From the NCBI GenBank assembly GCA_036557665.1, contig DATBHG010000027.1:62001-126000 (forward strand): a DNA stretch of 64,000 bases, given 5' to 3'. Shown piece after piece: positions 1-8,289 of this stretch. Position 1 is the stretch's first letter. Every line of letters begins with the position of its first letter. The notes under the pieces were generated by a model, which was not told the DNA's origin, did no database searches, and saw only the letters and a program-made list of their open reading frames with translations. Position numbers and translations under genes: made by a program. Source of the stretch: VAZQ01 sp036557665. GTDB taxonomy: Bacteria; Pseudomonadota; Alphaproteobacteria; Rhizobiales; Xanthobacteraceae.

Positions 1-674
1 AACGTGAGGCTATAAATGTCGAGCCCGTAAGCGGAGTAGAACATGATCTCGTAAGGAATGTTGTCAGCCAGCAAGTATGGCACACTGGACTGGTAGACGG
101 TCGCGACCGCATCCACGTCTTTATTCGTAAGGGCCTGAATGTTCAGCCCCGGTTGCAGCGATATCATCTTCACCTTCGAGACATCGATGTTGTTTGCTCG
201 CGCAAAGGCGGGCCAGAGTTGGTTGGCTGCCCCTGCAGGCGCGCCGCCCAGCCGCTTGCCTTCCAGGTCCTTCGGCTTGCTGATTCCCGAGCCCTTGAGG
301 GATAGGATGATAACCGGCGAACGCTGGTTGACCATGGCAATCGATACGAGCGGGACCCCGGATGCCGAGGTCTTGATCATTGCGCCGATGTCGGCTTGCC
401 CGTACTCGTAGCGCTTCAGGCCGACATTTTTCGCAGCTTCACCGGACCCAAAACCGCGGGTGATCGCGACATCGAGACCGCGTTTAGCCCAAAACCCTTC
501 TTTGCGGGCAGCATACATGAAGGCCACTTCGCCTTCGGGAATCCAGGGCAACGTAAGGTTGACGGCATCGGCAGCACTCGAGCTCATAGAGACGAACACG
601 GGTAGGGTGCCGACGGCAGAGGCGACCGCCATGCTTTGCAGCAGGCTGCGCCGGGATAGCTCTTGACCGCTCAT
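1..674 (-). CDS. NMT1/THI5-like ABC transporter substrate-binding protein, partial (C-terminus off the window)
   Basis: The minus strand reads open from the ATG at 672-674 to the window edge, 224 codons without a stop. The N-terminus carries a twin-arginine-like SRRSLL at residues 7-12, a hydrophobic stretch, and a likely cleavage site near residue 36. The mature part then starts in the way typical of NMT1/SsuA periplasmic binding proteins (LTLPWIPEGEVAFMYAARKE, then EGFWAKRGLDV). A lobe hinge region with KGSGISKPKDLEGKRLG follows, which is also usual for the family. It probably feeds a nitrate/sulfonate/taurine-type ABC importer. It is divergent from the IclR gene, and its own permease and ATPase would lie outside the window. 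The substrate cannot be told. Confidence 0.8.
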   Translation of the reverse strand, partial: MSGQELSRRSLLQSMAVASAVGTLPVFVSMSSSAADAVNLTLPWIPEGEVAFMYAARKEGFWAKRGLDVAITRGFGSGEAAKNVGLKRYEYGQADIGAMIKTSASGVPLVSIAMVNQRSPVIILSLKGSGISKPKDLEGKRLGGAPAGAANQLWPAFARANNIDVSKVKMISLQPGLNIQALTNKDVDAVATVYQSSVPYLLADNIPYEIMFYSAYGLDIYSLT

Positions 675-982
675 GTCAGTGCTCCAGCCGTTATCGGCGA
701 ATGGATTGATCCTGGTCATTTCCATCATACCGCGAATTCACCTTCGGACCATCAATTCTGCGAAGGGTCTTGCCCACGCCGCCTTTTGGAGGAGCTGGCG
801 CCAGAGCTTCAAGGAATGTCGCCGCAAGCCGTGGCCATCGCGCCGACGCTGACGCTGTCCCGCCGCCCGCGTCCGCCCAACTGCCGAAGATGCCGATCCT
901 GATGGCAGCGAGCAGAGCGCGTGCCGCAGCCACGCAGAAACGACCTCGATCTGCGAGCTGATATCTCGCCGGGCGCGCCACC

Positions 983-1021
983 GCCTCCGCGCCAGAGCCT
1001 CCGCGCCAGAGCCTCCGTGCC
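983..1021. repeat. 14-bp tandem repeat, about 2.8 copies
   Basis: The unit GCCTCCGCGCCAGA occurs at 983-996 and 997-1010 and is followed by a partial third copy with one change (GCCTCCGTGCC). It lies just upstream of the candidate IclR promoter. No function is evident. Confidence 0.7.
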
Positions 1022-1051
1022 TTGACACCGTCTGCTCCCGGTTGATAGCAT
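1022..1051 (+). promoter_or_regulatory. Candidate sigma-70-type promoter of the IclR gene
   Basis: A perfect -35 box TTGACA (1022-1027) is followed after 18 bases by TAGCAT (1046-1051), which matches TATAAT at four of six positions. Transcription would start near 1058, upstream of the palindrome at 1075-1091. This is inferred from sequence only. Confidence 0.35.
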
Positions 1052-1074
1052 CGGACTGTCTATTGGTATGGAAT

Positions 1075-1091
1075 GTTCCGCTCAACGGAAC
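1075..1091. promoter_or_regulatory. Candidate IclR operator, inverted repeat GTTCCG-N5-CGGAAC
   Basis: A perfect 6-bp inverted repeat with a 5-base spacer lies between the candidate promoter and the preferred start codon of the IclR gene. IclR-family proteins commonly bind short palindromes of this size near their own promoters. The position just downstream of the predicted transcription start fits autorepression. The site also overlaps the first codons of the longer possible reading of the regulator (ATG at 1073), which argues for the start at 1112. Confidence 0.45.
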
Positions 1092-1111
1092 GCCGGGACG
1101 GAACACCCGGG

Positions 1112-2056
1112 ATGCCGAGAAAAATCCGCCCTGCCGGGCAGGCGACAGACGGCCGCTCTCGCACAAGCGAGAAATCGCCGGTGCTCAAGGCGTTACGGCT
1201 GCTCGACAACCTGGCTCACAGCCGTGAGCAGGTTTCCTTGGCGGAGATGAGCCGCAAGCTCGTGCTTCCAAAGTCCACCAGCCACAGGCTCGCCGCCATG
1301 CTGGAACGAGACGGGCTCATCGACAAGGATCCGGTTACGCTTCGCTATTCGCTCGGAGCACGCTTCGAGGACATGGCGCTGAGTGCGCTTCGTAATGGCG
1401 CAACGGCGAGCCTTCGCCGGCGCCTCATGGCGGAATTGGCCGAGCGGCTGGGCGTGCGCATTAATTTCGCGGTTCTCAAGTCCGGCAACATGCTGCTGGT
1501 CGAATGGGTCGATTCGGTTGCACTCATCCGCATCGACCTCAAGGCAGGCACGCAAATCCCGGCCCATTGCAGCGCAGGCGGCAAGCTTCTGCTCGCATTC
1601 GCTCCGGATCTGGTCCGCACCCAATTCCTGAAGCTTGCTCCGTTCAAAGCCTTGACCGCCGCGACCATCACCAGTGCCAGGGCGTTGGCGCGCGAGATCG
1701 CCCTCATCCGCCGGCAGGGCTACGCGGAGGACAGGCAGGAATTCCTGCCCGGAGTTTCGTGTTTGGCGGTTCCGGTCCGCAACAGGAAAGGCGAAGTGGT
1801 CGCGGGCCTTGCGCTCATGGCACCGGAGATTTTATTGCCGCTCAGGGAGGCGCGGCGTCATCGCGCCGATCTTCAGGCTTGTGCGGACGCGATTTCCGCC
1901 GCCTATGGCTGGCCGCCCGCACGTGCGGCAGAGGCGACCAGGCGCCGCTCAGCCGGAGTTGAAATACGGCGCAGGCGCCGGCCCGGCAAGGCCAATTCGC
2001 GGCCCGCGCCGCCTGATCGCAGATCGACGATCAATTCCGGGCGTACCTCGCCGTGA
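1112..2056 (+). CDS. IclR family transcriptional regulator
   Basis: A 314-residue protein with a winged helix-turn-helix at about residues 20-75 (SPVLKALRLLDNL, then LPKSTSHRLAAML as recognition helix) and an IclR effector-binding domain at about 90-255, including the usual HCSAGGKLLLAF segment. The C-terminus has an extra basic, low-complexity tail of about 50 residues beyond the normal family length of about 250-270. An ATG at 1073 gives a longer form, but that start sits in a palindrome that looks like an operator, so 1112 is preferred. The stop overlaps the GTG start of the permease, so it is probably the first gene of, and the regulator for, the ABC and carboxylase operon. Confidence 0.88.
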   Translation: MPRKIRPAGQATDGRSRTSEKSPVLKALRLLDNLAHSREQVSLAEMSRKLVLPKSTSHRLAAMLERDGLIDKDPVTLRYSLGARFEDMALSALRNGATASLRRRLMAELAERLGVRINFAVLKSGNMLLVEWVDSVALIRIDLKAGTQIPAHCSAGGKLLLAFAPDLVRTQFLKLAPFKALTAATITSARALAREIALIRRQGYAEDRQEFLPGVSCLAVPVRNRKGEVVAGLALMAPEILLPLREARRHRADLQACADAISAAYGWPPARAAEATRRRSAGVEIRRRRRPGKANSRPAPPDRRSTINSGRTSP

Positions 2057-2898
2057 GTGCGCACGAGCACGGTGCGGGCTCGCAATTGATCGACGACGGC
2101 AAGTCCGCCGTCTCCCGTTCCGGGATCCGCATTGGCCGCCACCTGGCTATGCTCGCCCTTCGCGTGATGCCCTGGGTGCTGATCATCCTGCTTTGGCAAC
2201 TCGTCACGCTCACCGGCATGGCCGGCAATGAATTGGTTCCCAGCCCGATCCAGGTCTGGTCCACATTCTGGAAGCAGCTCACCACCGACCGGCTCTGGCT
2301 GGACATCTACATGTCGAGTCAGCGCGTGTTGCTGGGTCTGGCTTCCGGCATCGTTCTGGCCATTCCGGTCGCATTTGCCCTCGGCTGGTATCGGTCGGCG
2401 CGGCGCATCGTCGATCCGCTCGTCAACTTCTTCCGCGCGCTCCCGCCGATCGCCCTCATTCCATTGGTGATCGTCTACTTTGGAATAGAGGAGCTCGCGA
2501 AGGTCGTGATGCTGTTCTATGCCGCGTTTTTCTCGGGCGTGATCGTGATGTACGAGGGAATTGTCCAGACAAATCCCCTGTTCGTTCGTGTCGCGCGCAG
2601 CTTCGGGGCTACCGACCAGGAGATTTTCTGGCGTGTCGTCGTACCACTCTCGGTTCCCCACGTGCTCACTGCGCTGCGTGTCGCGCTCGGCGTATGCTGG
2701 GCGACGCTGGTCGCCTCGGAGCTGATCGCCGCGCAACGCGGGCTCGGCGCCGTCATCGAGAATGCCTCCAATTACTTTCAGCTCGATACGATCTACATGG
2801 GGATAATCTGCATCGGAATCATCGCGCTGACCATGGACGCCAGCCTGCGCGCCATTTCCGCTCACGTGCTCAAGTGGCAGGACAGGATCGCGTCATGA
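2053..2898 (+). CDS. ABC transporter permease, SsuC/TauC-type
   Basis: A 281-residue integral membrane protein of the nitrate/sulfonate/bicarbonate permease family. It has about six hydrophobic segments and the EAA-type loop that contacts the ATPase at about 180-205 (FGATDQEIFW, then a VPLSVPHVLTALR stretch). The start is a GTG that overlaps the IclR stop by four bases, indicating translational coupling. The end overlaps the start of the ATPase gene in a TCATGA arrangement. With the next two genes it forms a complete importer. The substrate is unknown. Confidence 0.9.
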   Translation: MSAHEHGAGSQLIDDGKSAVSRSGIRIGRHLAMLALRVMPWVLIILLWQLVTLTGMAGNELVPSPIQVWSTFWKQLTTDRLWLDIYMSSQRVLLGLASGIVLAIPVAFALGWYRSARRIVDPLVNFFRALPPIALIPLVIVYFGIEELAKVVMLFYAAFFSGVIVMYEGIVQTNPLFVRVARSFGATDQEIFWRVVVPLSVPHVLTALRVALGVCWATLVASELIAAQRGLGAVIENASNYFQLDTIYMGIICIGIIALTMDASLRAISAHVLKWQDRIAS

Positions 2899-3731
2899 AC
2901 GGCCCGCGGATCGTCCTGCAGGACGTCGCCAAGCGGTTCACCACTGCGAACGGCTCGACACTCTCGGCCGTGGACGGGATTTCGTTGACGGTCAACGATG
3001 GCGAGTTCATCTCGATCATAGGCCCATCCGGCTGTGGAAAAACGACGTTGCTCAACATGATTGCCGGCTTCGAGCAGCCGAGCTCGGGGAGCATCACGCT
3101 GGACGACAAGCCGGTGACCAGGCCGGGAGCCGAGCGTGGCGTGATCTTCCAGGAATACGGGATTTTCCCGTGGCTGACCGTGCACGACAACATCGCGTTC
3201 GGATTGTCGTTACGCGCCAGCCGGATCCCCGCGGTCGAGCACGAGGCGATCGTCCGCCGCTACGTGGACTTGATGGGGCTTCGAGGTTTCGAGAGTGCCT
3301 ATCCCAAGACCTTGTCGGGAGGAATGAAGCAGCGCGTGGCACTGGCGCGAGCGTACGCGGTGCGACCCGAATTCCTGCTGATGGACGAGCCGTTCGGCGC
3401 CCTCGATGCACAGACCCGGACCGCAATGCAGGATCTGTTGCTGCACGTGCTCGAAAGCGAGGGCAAGACCGTCATTCTCATCACGCACTCGGTCGACGAG
3501 GCGCTTTATCTGTCCTCGCGGGTGGTCGTGATCACGGCGCGTCCGGCTCGGGTGCGAACGATTCTTTCCGTCCCCTTCCCTTATCCGAGGCGAGAGGAGA
3601 TCCGCCGCCAGCCGCTCTTTGCCGACCTTCAATACAGCGTGCGGGAGATGGTCATGCGCGAATTTGCGGCTCAGCAGTTGCAACGAATGGAAGCTGCTCA
3701 AGGAACGGACAACCAAGGAGCATTGGCATGA
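2895..3731 (+). CDS. ABC transporter ATP-binding protein, SsuB/TauB-type
   Basis: A 278-residue nucleotide-binding subunit. Walker A GPSGCGKTT is at 43-51, the Q-loop in FQEYGIFPWLTV near 86, the signature LSGGM at 140-144, Walker B LLMDEPFG at 161-168 and the switch histidine in ITHSVDEAL. The frame is open further upstream, but the ATG at 2895 overlaps the permease stop and gives the normal family N-terminus. It powers the importer formed with the permease before it and the binding protein after it. Confidence 0.92.
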   Translation: MNGPRIVLQDVAKRFTTANGSTLSAVDGISLTVNDGEFISIIGPSGCGKTTLLNMIAGFEQPSSGSITLDDKPVTRPGAERGVIFQEYGIFPWLTVHDNIAFGLSLRASRIPAVEHEAIVRRYVDLMGLRGFESAYPKTLSGGMKQRVALARAYAVRPEFLLMDEPFGALDAQTRTAMQDLLLHVLESEGKTVILITHSVDEALYLSSRVVVITARPARVRTILSVPFPYPRREEIRRQPLFADLQYSVREMVMREFAAQQLQRMEAAQGTDNQGALA

Positions 3732-4750
3732 CGACCCGGTCGATGCATCGGCGTGATTTCATCTCATCGGCCGCAGCCGGCGCTGCGGCACTCGTCTGCG
3801 GGACGAGGACCGCGTCGGCGGAGGAGCTGTCCATCGTAAGGGTGGGATATCTGCACGTGCTCAGCGTCGATGCGCATCTGTGGCTGGCAACCCATCTCGG
3901 GAGCTTCGAGCGCGAGAACCTTCGCATCGAGCCGCGCGAGTTCACGACCGGCATCGAGCTGTTTCAGGCGCTGGTCGGCGGCAGCCTCGACGTTCTGACG
4001 ACCGGGGGCGTGCTGTCCAATTTCCCGGCGCGCGGGCAAGGGAAAGTGTTCTTGATCAACGATCTCGAGCTGGCGACCGGTCAGATATGGGCGCATCCGA
4101 GCAAGGGCATTCACACGATCAAGGATCTCAAAGGCCGGCAGGTCGCTACCACCCGTGGAACCACGGCCCACGACCTGCTGCATCAAGCCCTCAAGAGCGT
4201 CGGGTTGGATTCGACCAAGGACGTCGAGATCGTCAATCAAAGAATGTCGGATGCCGTTACCGCATTCATCGCCGGAGCCGTACCGGCGGTTTCGCTCTGG
4301 GTTCCGTTCAATGGCCCGGTCAAGGCCAAATCACCCGAGGCAAAGATGCTGGTCGATGCCTCGGCCTATCCGAGCGCCACGATCGTCGATGGCTGGGCTG
4401 CTCGCAATGATTTCTACCGGGACAGGAAGGACGTCCTGAAGCGATTCATCCGCGCCTGGGCGCCGGCAAATGACATGATCAACAACAACCCGAACGAGGC
4501 GCTTCGGATCCTTCAAACCAAGTACTATCCCAAGATTTCCACTGCGGAAGTGGAGGAGATGTACAGGGTGACCCGATGGTATCCGACGAAGGAATGGATG
4601 CAGTACTACCGTGACGGAAGCGTTGCCAAATGGCTCAATCAGGTGACCAGTTTCAACGTAGAGATAGGCGCTATCCAGAATCCGATCATGGCCGAGGAAT
4701 ACTTCGATCCCACTCTGTTTCTCGACGCGGCCAACACGGCTGCGAATTGA
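3728..4750 (+). CDS. ABC transporter substrate-binding protein, NMT1/SsuA-like
   Basis: A 340-residue periplasmic binding protein whose ATG overlaps the ATPase stop (ATGA). The N-terminus has a twin-arginine-like HRRDFIS followed by an alanine-rich hydrophobic stretch and a probable cleavage after TASA near residue 31. The mature part opens with VRVGYLHVLSVDAHLWLATH and contains the family segment KGIHTIKDLKGRQVATTRG. It completes the importer with the two preceding genes. It belongs to the group that binds sulfonates, nitrate or pyrimidine precursors, but its ligand cannot be read from sequence. Confidence 0.88.
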   Translation: MTTRSMHRRDFISSAAAGAAALVCGTRTASAEELSIVRVGYLHVLSVDAHLWLATHLGSFERENLRIEPREFTTGIELFQALVGGSLDVLTTGGVLSNFPARGQGKVFLINDLELATGQIWAHPSKGIHTIKDLKGRQVATTRGTTAHDLLHQALKSVGLDSTKDVEIVNQRMSDAVTAFIAGAVPAVSLWVPFNGPVKAKSPEAKMLVDASAYPSATIVDGWAARNDFYRDRKDVLKRFIRAWAPANDMINNNPNEALRILQTKYYPKISTAEVEEMYRVTRWYPTKEWMQYYRDGSVAKWLNQVTSFNVEIGAIQNPIMAEEYFDPTLFLDAANTAAN

Positions 4751-4780
4751 CCCCGAGGCTCAGATCGAGGTGCCGGCGCG

Positions 4781-5263
4781 ATGGAATTGAGCCACGACGA
4801 CGTGAGGAGGATCCTGGAGATCGTCGATGCCTCGGAGCATCTCCAGGACCTCGAGCTGGTGTACGGGGGCTTCCGCCTGCACGTTCAACGTGGCGGACCC
4901 GGCAGCATGGCATCAGCCGGCCGAGCGCCGGCATTTGTCCCCGCGCCGAAGCACACCGGCGTGTCCGTCACGCATCCGGAGCCCGCGAAGCACGTGGCTG
5001 AGCCGGCTCTCGGCCAGGGAGAGATCGCCATCCGGGCGCCCATGCTCGGCACGTTCTATCGGTCGTCCGCGCCCGGCGAGCCGCCATTTGTCGAAACCGG
5101 TCAGCGCGTGCACGCAGACGATACGGTGTGCCTGATCGAGGTGATGAAGCTTTTCAACTCCATCAATGCCGGGGTGGACGGAGTGGTGAAGCAGATCCTG
5201 GTGGAGAATGGCAGCATGATCGAGTTCCAGCAGATGATCATCGTGATCGCGACAAATCAGTAA
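4781..5263 (+). CDS. accB: Biotin carboxyl carrier protein, AccB-like
   Basis: A 160-residue protein with the two-part layout of AccB: an N-terminal helical segment (LSHDDVRRILEIVDAS), a Pro/Ala-rich linker at about 40-80 and a biotinyl domain at about 83-158. The domain has the AccB-type thumb (RAPMLGTFYRSSAP at 85-98) and the biotinylation site EVMKLF with the acceptor lysine at position 123. It lies 13 bases before the biotin carboxylase gene. No accA or accD carboxyltransferase lies nearby. A pyruvate-carboxylase-like carboxyltransferase at 8290 lacks its own biotin domain, so this carrier may serve that enzyme rather than fatty acid synthesis. Confidence 0.9.
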   Translation: MELSHDDVRRILEIVDASEHLQDLELVYGGFRLHVQRGGPGSMASAGRAPAFVPAPKHTGVSVTHPEPAKHVAEPALGQGEIAIRAPMLGTFYRSSAPGEPPFVETGQRVHADDTVCLIEVMKLFNSINAGVDGVVKQILVENGSMIEFQQMIIVIATNQ

Positions 5264-5276
5264 GTCCGGAACAGCG

Positions 5277-6713
5277 ATGCCCGCGATAAGACGCCTGCTC
5301 GTGGCAAACCGCGGCGAGATCGCGGTACGCATCGTGCGTGCGTGCGAGCAACTCGGGATCGAATCCGTAGTCGCAGTTTCGGAGATCGACCGCAATACGC
5401 TGGCGGCGCAGATGGCGACACGCGCCGTTTGCATCGGGCCGGCGGCGTCGCGCCAGAGCTATCTCAGGGCGGAGACATTGATAGCCGCAGCATTGGGGAG
5501 CGGCTGCCAGGCGATCCATCCCGGATACGGGTTCCTCTCGGAGCGACCCGCGTTTGCACGGATGTGCGAGCAGGCGGGATTGCTGTTCGTGGGCCCGCGC
5601 CCGGAATCGATCAAGGCCATGGGTGAAAAGCTCACCGCCGTGGGCTTCGCGGAGCGTGCGGGCGTGCAGCGGGTGCCGGGGTCGGGCCGGATAGAGGGGC
5701 CGCAGGATGCACACCGGGCGGCGGAGCGCATCGGCTTTCCGGTGTTGATCAAGGCCAGCGCCGGCGGAGGGGGGCGGGGCATGCGGCTGGTGCAAGCCGC
5801 CGGCGATCTTGCGGGGGCGATCGATTCGGCCGCCTCCGAGGCCAGAGCTGCATTCGGCGATGCAAGCCTCTACCTCGAAAAATTCATCGACCGCGCACGC
5901 CACATCGAGATTCAGGTGGTCGGGGACGACCACGGCCGGATCGTGCATCTCGGGGAGCGCGATTGCTCCACTCAGCGGCGTTATCAGAAGCTCATCGAGG
6001 AAGCGCCCTCGCCCGTGATCGACGAGCGCGTGCGCCAGCGGATGAGCGAGGCCGCGGTGCGACTCGCGAGGAAGGTCGCGTATCGAAGCGCCGGAACAGT
6101 GGAGTTCGTCTATGACGCGCAGGCACGCGATTTCTATTTTCTGGAAATGAACACGCGAGTCCAGGTGGAGCACCCGGTGACCGAGATGGTGACCGGCCGC
6201 GATCTGGTGATGGAGCAGATTCGAATCGCTGCCGGCGAGGCGCTCTCATTCACCCAGGAGGATGTCGCGCTGCGCGGTCATGCAATCGAATGCCGCATCA
6301 ATGCCGAGGATCCGGCGCGCAATTTCATGCCCTGCCCGGGGCCGATCCGGACCTGGAATCCGCCGCCCATTGTCGATGGCGTGAGAATCGACACGCATTG
6401 CTACACCGGCTACGTGGTGCCGCCGCATTATGATTCGCTTCTGGCGAAGCTGATCATCCACGCCGCCGATCGCAGCGCCGCAATCCGGTCCATGGGTGAG
6501 GCACTTGCCGGGTTTGACGTTTCGGGCGTGGTCACGACAATTCCGTTTCATCAGGCGGTCCTGCAGCACGACAGTTTTCAGAAGGCCGCGATCTACAACC
6601 GATGGGTCGACCAGGAATTCATGCCGCGGCTCTCGGCGCACCAGCTACCTGTGCCCAAGCCGCCGGCAGCCGCCTCGGTCGCCGAGGCCGCCCTGGCCCG
6701 AGCAGCGGGATGA
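5277..6713 (+). CDS. accC: Biotin carboxylase subunit, AccC-like
   Basis: A 478-residue ATP-grasp enzyme that carboxylates biotin using ATP and bicarbonate. Visible motifs are NRGEIAVR (11-18), HPGYGFLSE (81-89), the ATP lysine and glycine loop LIKASAGGGGRGM (157-169), and the catalytic EMNTRVQVEHPVTE. The length is slightly above the 449 residues of E. coli AccC, through a C-terminal tail of about 25 residues rich in Pro/Ala that lacks any biotin domain. The gene directly follows the carrier protein and its stop overlaps the next SDR start, so the three are co-translated. Confidence 0.92.
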   Translation: MPAIRRLLVANRGEIAVRIVRACEQLGIESVVAVSEIDRNTLAAQMATRAVCIGPAASRQSYLRAETLIAAALGSGCQAIHPGYGFLSERPAFARMCEQAGLLFVGPRPESIKAMGEKLTAVGFAERAGVQRVPGSGRIEGPQDAHRAAERIGFPVLIKASAGGGGRGMRLVQAAGDLAGAIDSAASEARAAFGDASLYLEKFIDRARHIEIQVVGDDHGRIVHLGERDCSTQRRYQKLIEEAPSPVIDERVRQRMSEAAVRLARKVAYRSAGTVEFVYDAQARDFYFLEMNTRVQVEHPVTEMVTGRDLVMEQIRIAAGEALSFTQEDVALRGHAIECRINAEDPARNFMPCPGPIRTWNPPPIVDGVRIDTHCYTGYVVPPHYDSLLAKLIIHAADRSAAIRSMGEALAGFDVSGVVTTIPFHQAVLQHDSFQKAAIYNRWVDQEFMPRLSAHQLPVPKPPAAASVAEAALARAAG

Positions 6714-7477
6714 GGACCCCGCCGCCCCGACAATTGGCTGGCCGAGCGGCGATCATCACCGGGGGCGCCGGGAGCCTCGGACGCGCGATCTCGTCCCGAC
6801 TCGCCGCTGACGGCTGCGCGGTCGCGATCGCCGACCGGGATACAGCCGCGGCGCAGGATCTCCAGACCAGGATCGAGCAGAGCGGCGGCCAGGCTCTGGC
6901 CGTCGACGCCGACGTCACCTGCGCGGACTCCCTCATGCACCTTGTCGATGCAACGCTCGCAGCATTTGGCGCGGTCGATTATCTGGTCAACAATGCTGGA
7001 CTGCTCGGGCCGATCAAGCCGATCTGGGAGGTCGAGGACGCCGAGGTTGCCCGGATCTACGGTATCAATGTCCAGGCCGTGTTCGCCTGCACGCGAATTG
7101 CAGCGCGGCACATGATGGGCCGACGAAACGGCGCAATCGTCTCGATAGCATCGGTTGCCGGCAAGGACGGCCCCAAGGACATGTCGGTCTATGCGTCCTC
7201 CAAGGCCGCCGTCATCGCATGCACGAAGTCGTGGGCCAAGGAGCTTGCGCCGTTCGGAGTTCGCGTCAACTGCGTATCGCCGGCGCTGATCGAGGACACG
7301 GGAATGAAGAACGAGATGCCGGAGTGGTTTCGGCGCGACTCCGTTGCGAAAATTCCAATGGGGCGGCCGGCACGAGTCGACGAGGTGGCGAGCATCGTTC
7401 ACTTCTTGTTGTCCGACGACGCGAGCTTCGTGACCGGAGCGTGCTATGACGTGAGTGGCGGACGTGCAAGCTACTGA
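6710..7477 (+). CDS. SDR family NAD(P)-dependent oxidoreductase
   Basis: A 255-residue classical short-chain dehydrogenase. It has the cofactor motif TGGAGSLG (17-24), NNAG in the central strand, catalytic Ser148 and the pair Tyr161 and Lys165 (YASSK). The ATG overlaps the biotin carboxylase stop, which sets the start although the frame is open further upstream. The asparagine-rich and GG motifs near the end are normal for FabG-like members. It probably oxidises or reduces an alcohol or keto intermediate of the pathway. The substrate cannot be assigned. Confidence 0.9.
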   Translation: MRTPPPRQLAGRAAIITGGAGSLGRAISSRLAADGCAVAIADRDTAAAQDLQTRIEQSGGQALAVDADVTCADSLMHLVDATLAAFGAVDYLVNNAGLLGPIKPIWEVEDAEVARIYGINVQAVFACTRIAARHMMGRRNGAIVSIASVAGKDGPKDMSVYASSKAAVIACTKSWAKELAPFGVRVNCVSPALIEDTGMKNEMPEWFRRDSVAKIPMGRPARVDEVASIVHFLLSDDASFVTGACYDVSGGRASY

Positions 7478-8267
7478 GGAGCTGCAACGCTTGCCACGCG
7501 CAGACGCGGTGCGCGGCCTGCATGATCTCAAGGGTCGGGTGGCGCTGGTTACCGGCGGCGGCTCGGGACTGGGGCGGGCCATGGCATGGGGGCTGGCGTG
7601 TCACGGTGCGGACATCGTGATCATCGACCGGGAGCCGGCGAGCGCCGCCGCTGCGGCGACGCTGATTGCCGGTGACAGCGGCAGGCGCGCGATCAGCCTG
7701 ATCGCGGACGTAAGCCGGGAGATGCAGGTCGACGAGGCCTGCGGCGAGGCGCTGCGGACGTTCGGCCGCGTCGATATCCTGATCAACAACGCGGGGCATA
7801 ACATCAGAAAACCATTGGCAGAATACTCGGTCGAGGAATTCGATTCCCTGCACGCCGTGCATGTACGCGGTGCGTTTCTGTTCTGCCGCGCGATCGCGCC
7901 GCACATGCGCGAGCGGGGGTCCGGGTCGATCATCAACATCGCCTCGATTCTGGCTCAGGTCGGCGCCGCCAACATCGCCGCATACGCGGCCGCAAAAGGG
8001 GCGGTAGCTCAGCTCACCCGCGTGCTCGCGCTGGAGATGGCGCCGCATGGCGTGCGCGTAAACGCGCTTGCGCCCGGCTACATCGACACGCCGCTCACGC
8101 GACAACACTCGCCTGATGCGCGACAGCGGATATGCAACACCACGCCTTTCGGACGTTTCGGCAAGCCCGACGAGCTGATTGGACCGGTCGTGTTCCTGGC
8201 CTCCGATGCCTCGAGCTTCGTCACCGGCACGGTGCTGACGGTGGACGGCGGCTGGACTGCGCAGTGA
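7455..8267 (+). CDS. SDR family oxidoreductase, second of the cluster
   Basis: A 270-residue classical SDR with cofactor motif TGGGSGLG (33-40), NNAG (111-114), catalytic Ser164, Tyr177 and Lys181 (YAAAK). The GTG start lies 23 bases inside the end of the preceding SDR gene. It gives an N-terminal extension of about 22 residues before the Rossmann fold, so a start slightly further in is possible. It is a distant paralogue of the neighbour and more 2-deoxy-D-gluconate dehydrogenase-like in look. It probably acts in the same pathway as the carboxylase. Confidence 0.88.
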   Translation: MADVQATEELQRLPRADAVRGLHDLKGRVALVTGGGSGLGRAMAWGLACHGADIVIIDREPASAAAAATLIAGDSGRRAISLIADVSREMQVDEACGEALRTFGRVDILINNAGHNIRKPLAEYSVEEFDSLHAVHVRGAFLFCRAIAPHMRERGSGSIINIASILAQVGAANIAAYAAAKGAVAQLTRVLALEMAPHGVRVNALAPGYIDTPLTRQHSPDARQRICNTTPFGRFGKPDELIGPVVFLASDASSFVTGTVLTVDGGWTAQ

Positions 8268-8289
8268 GCGGAAACTCGGATGCGGGATC

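Larger units (their letters stand above)
675..1111. other. Divergent intergenic region
   Basis: About 440 bases between the minus-strand binding-protein gene and the IclR gene. I find no convincing coding sequence. It holds a short tandem repeat, a candidate promoter and a palindromic candidate operator, which are listed separately. Confidence 0.6.

Noticed and set aside
2694..2894. N-terminal extension of the first ABC ATPase
   Set aside because: The extension lies inside the permease gene in another frame and lacks similarity. The ATG at 2895 overlapping the permease stop is the natural start. The same logic applies to the extensions at 3170, 12963, 57229, 57758 and 60956.
4781..6713. Complete acetyl-CoA carboxylase operon
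   Set aside because: Only the carrier and biotin carboxylase are present. There is no accA or accD, and a pyruvate-carboxylase-like transferase without a biotin domain lies nearby, so the assignment to fatty acid synthesis is not supported.
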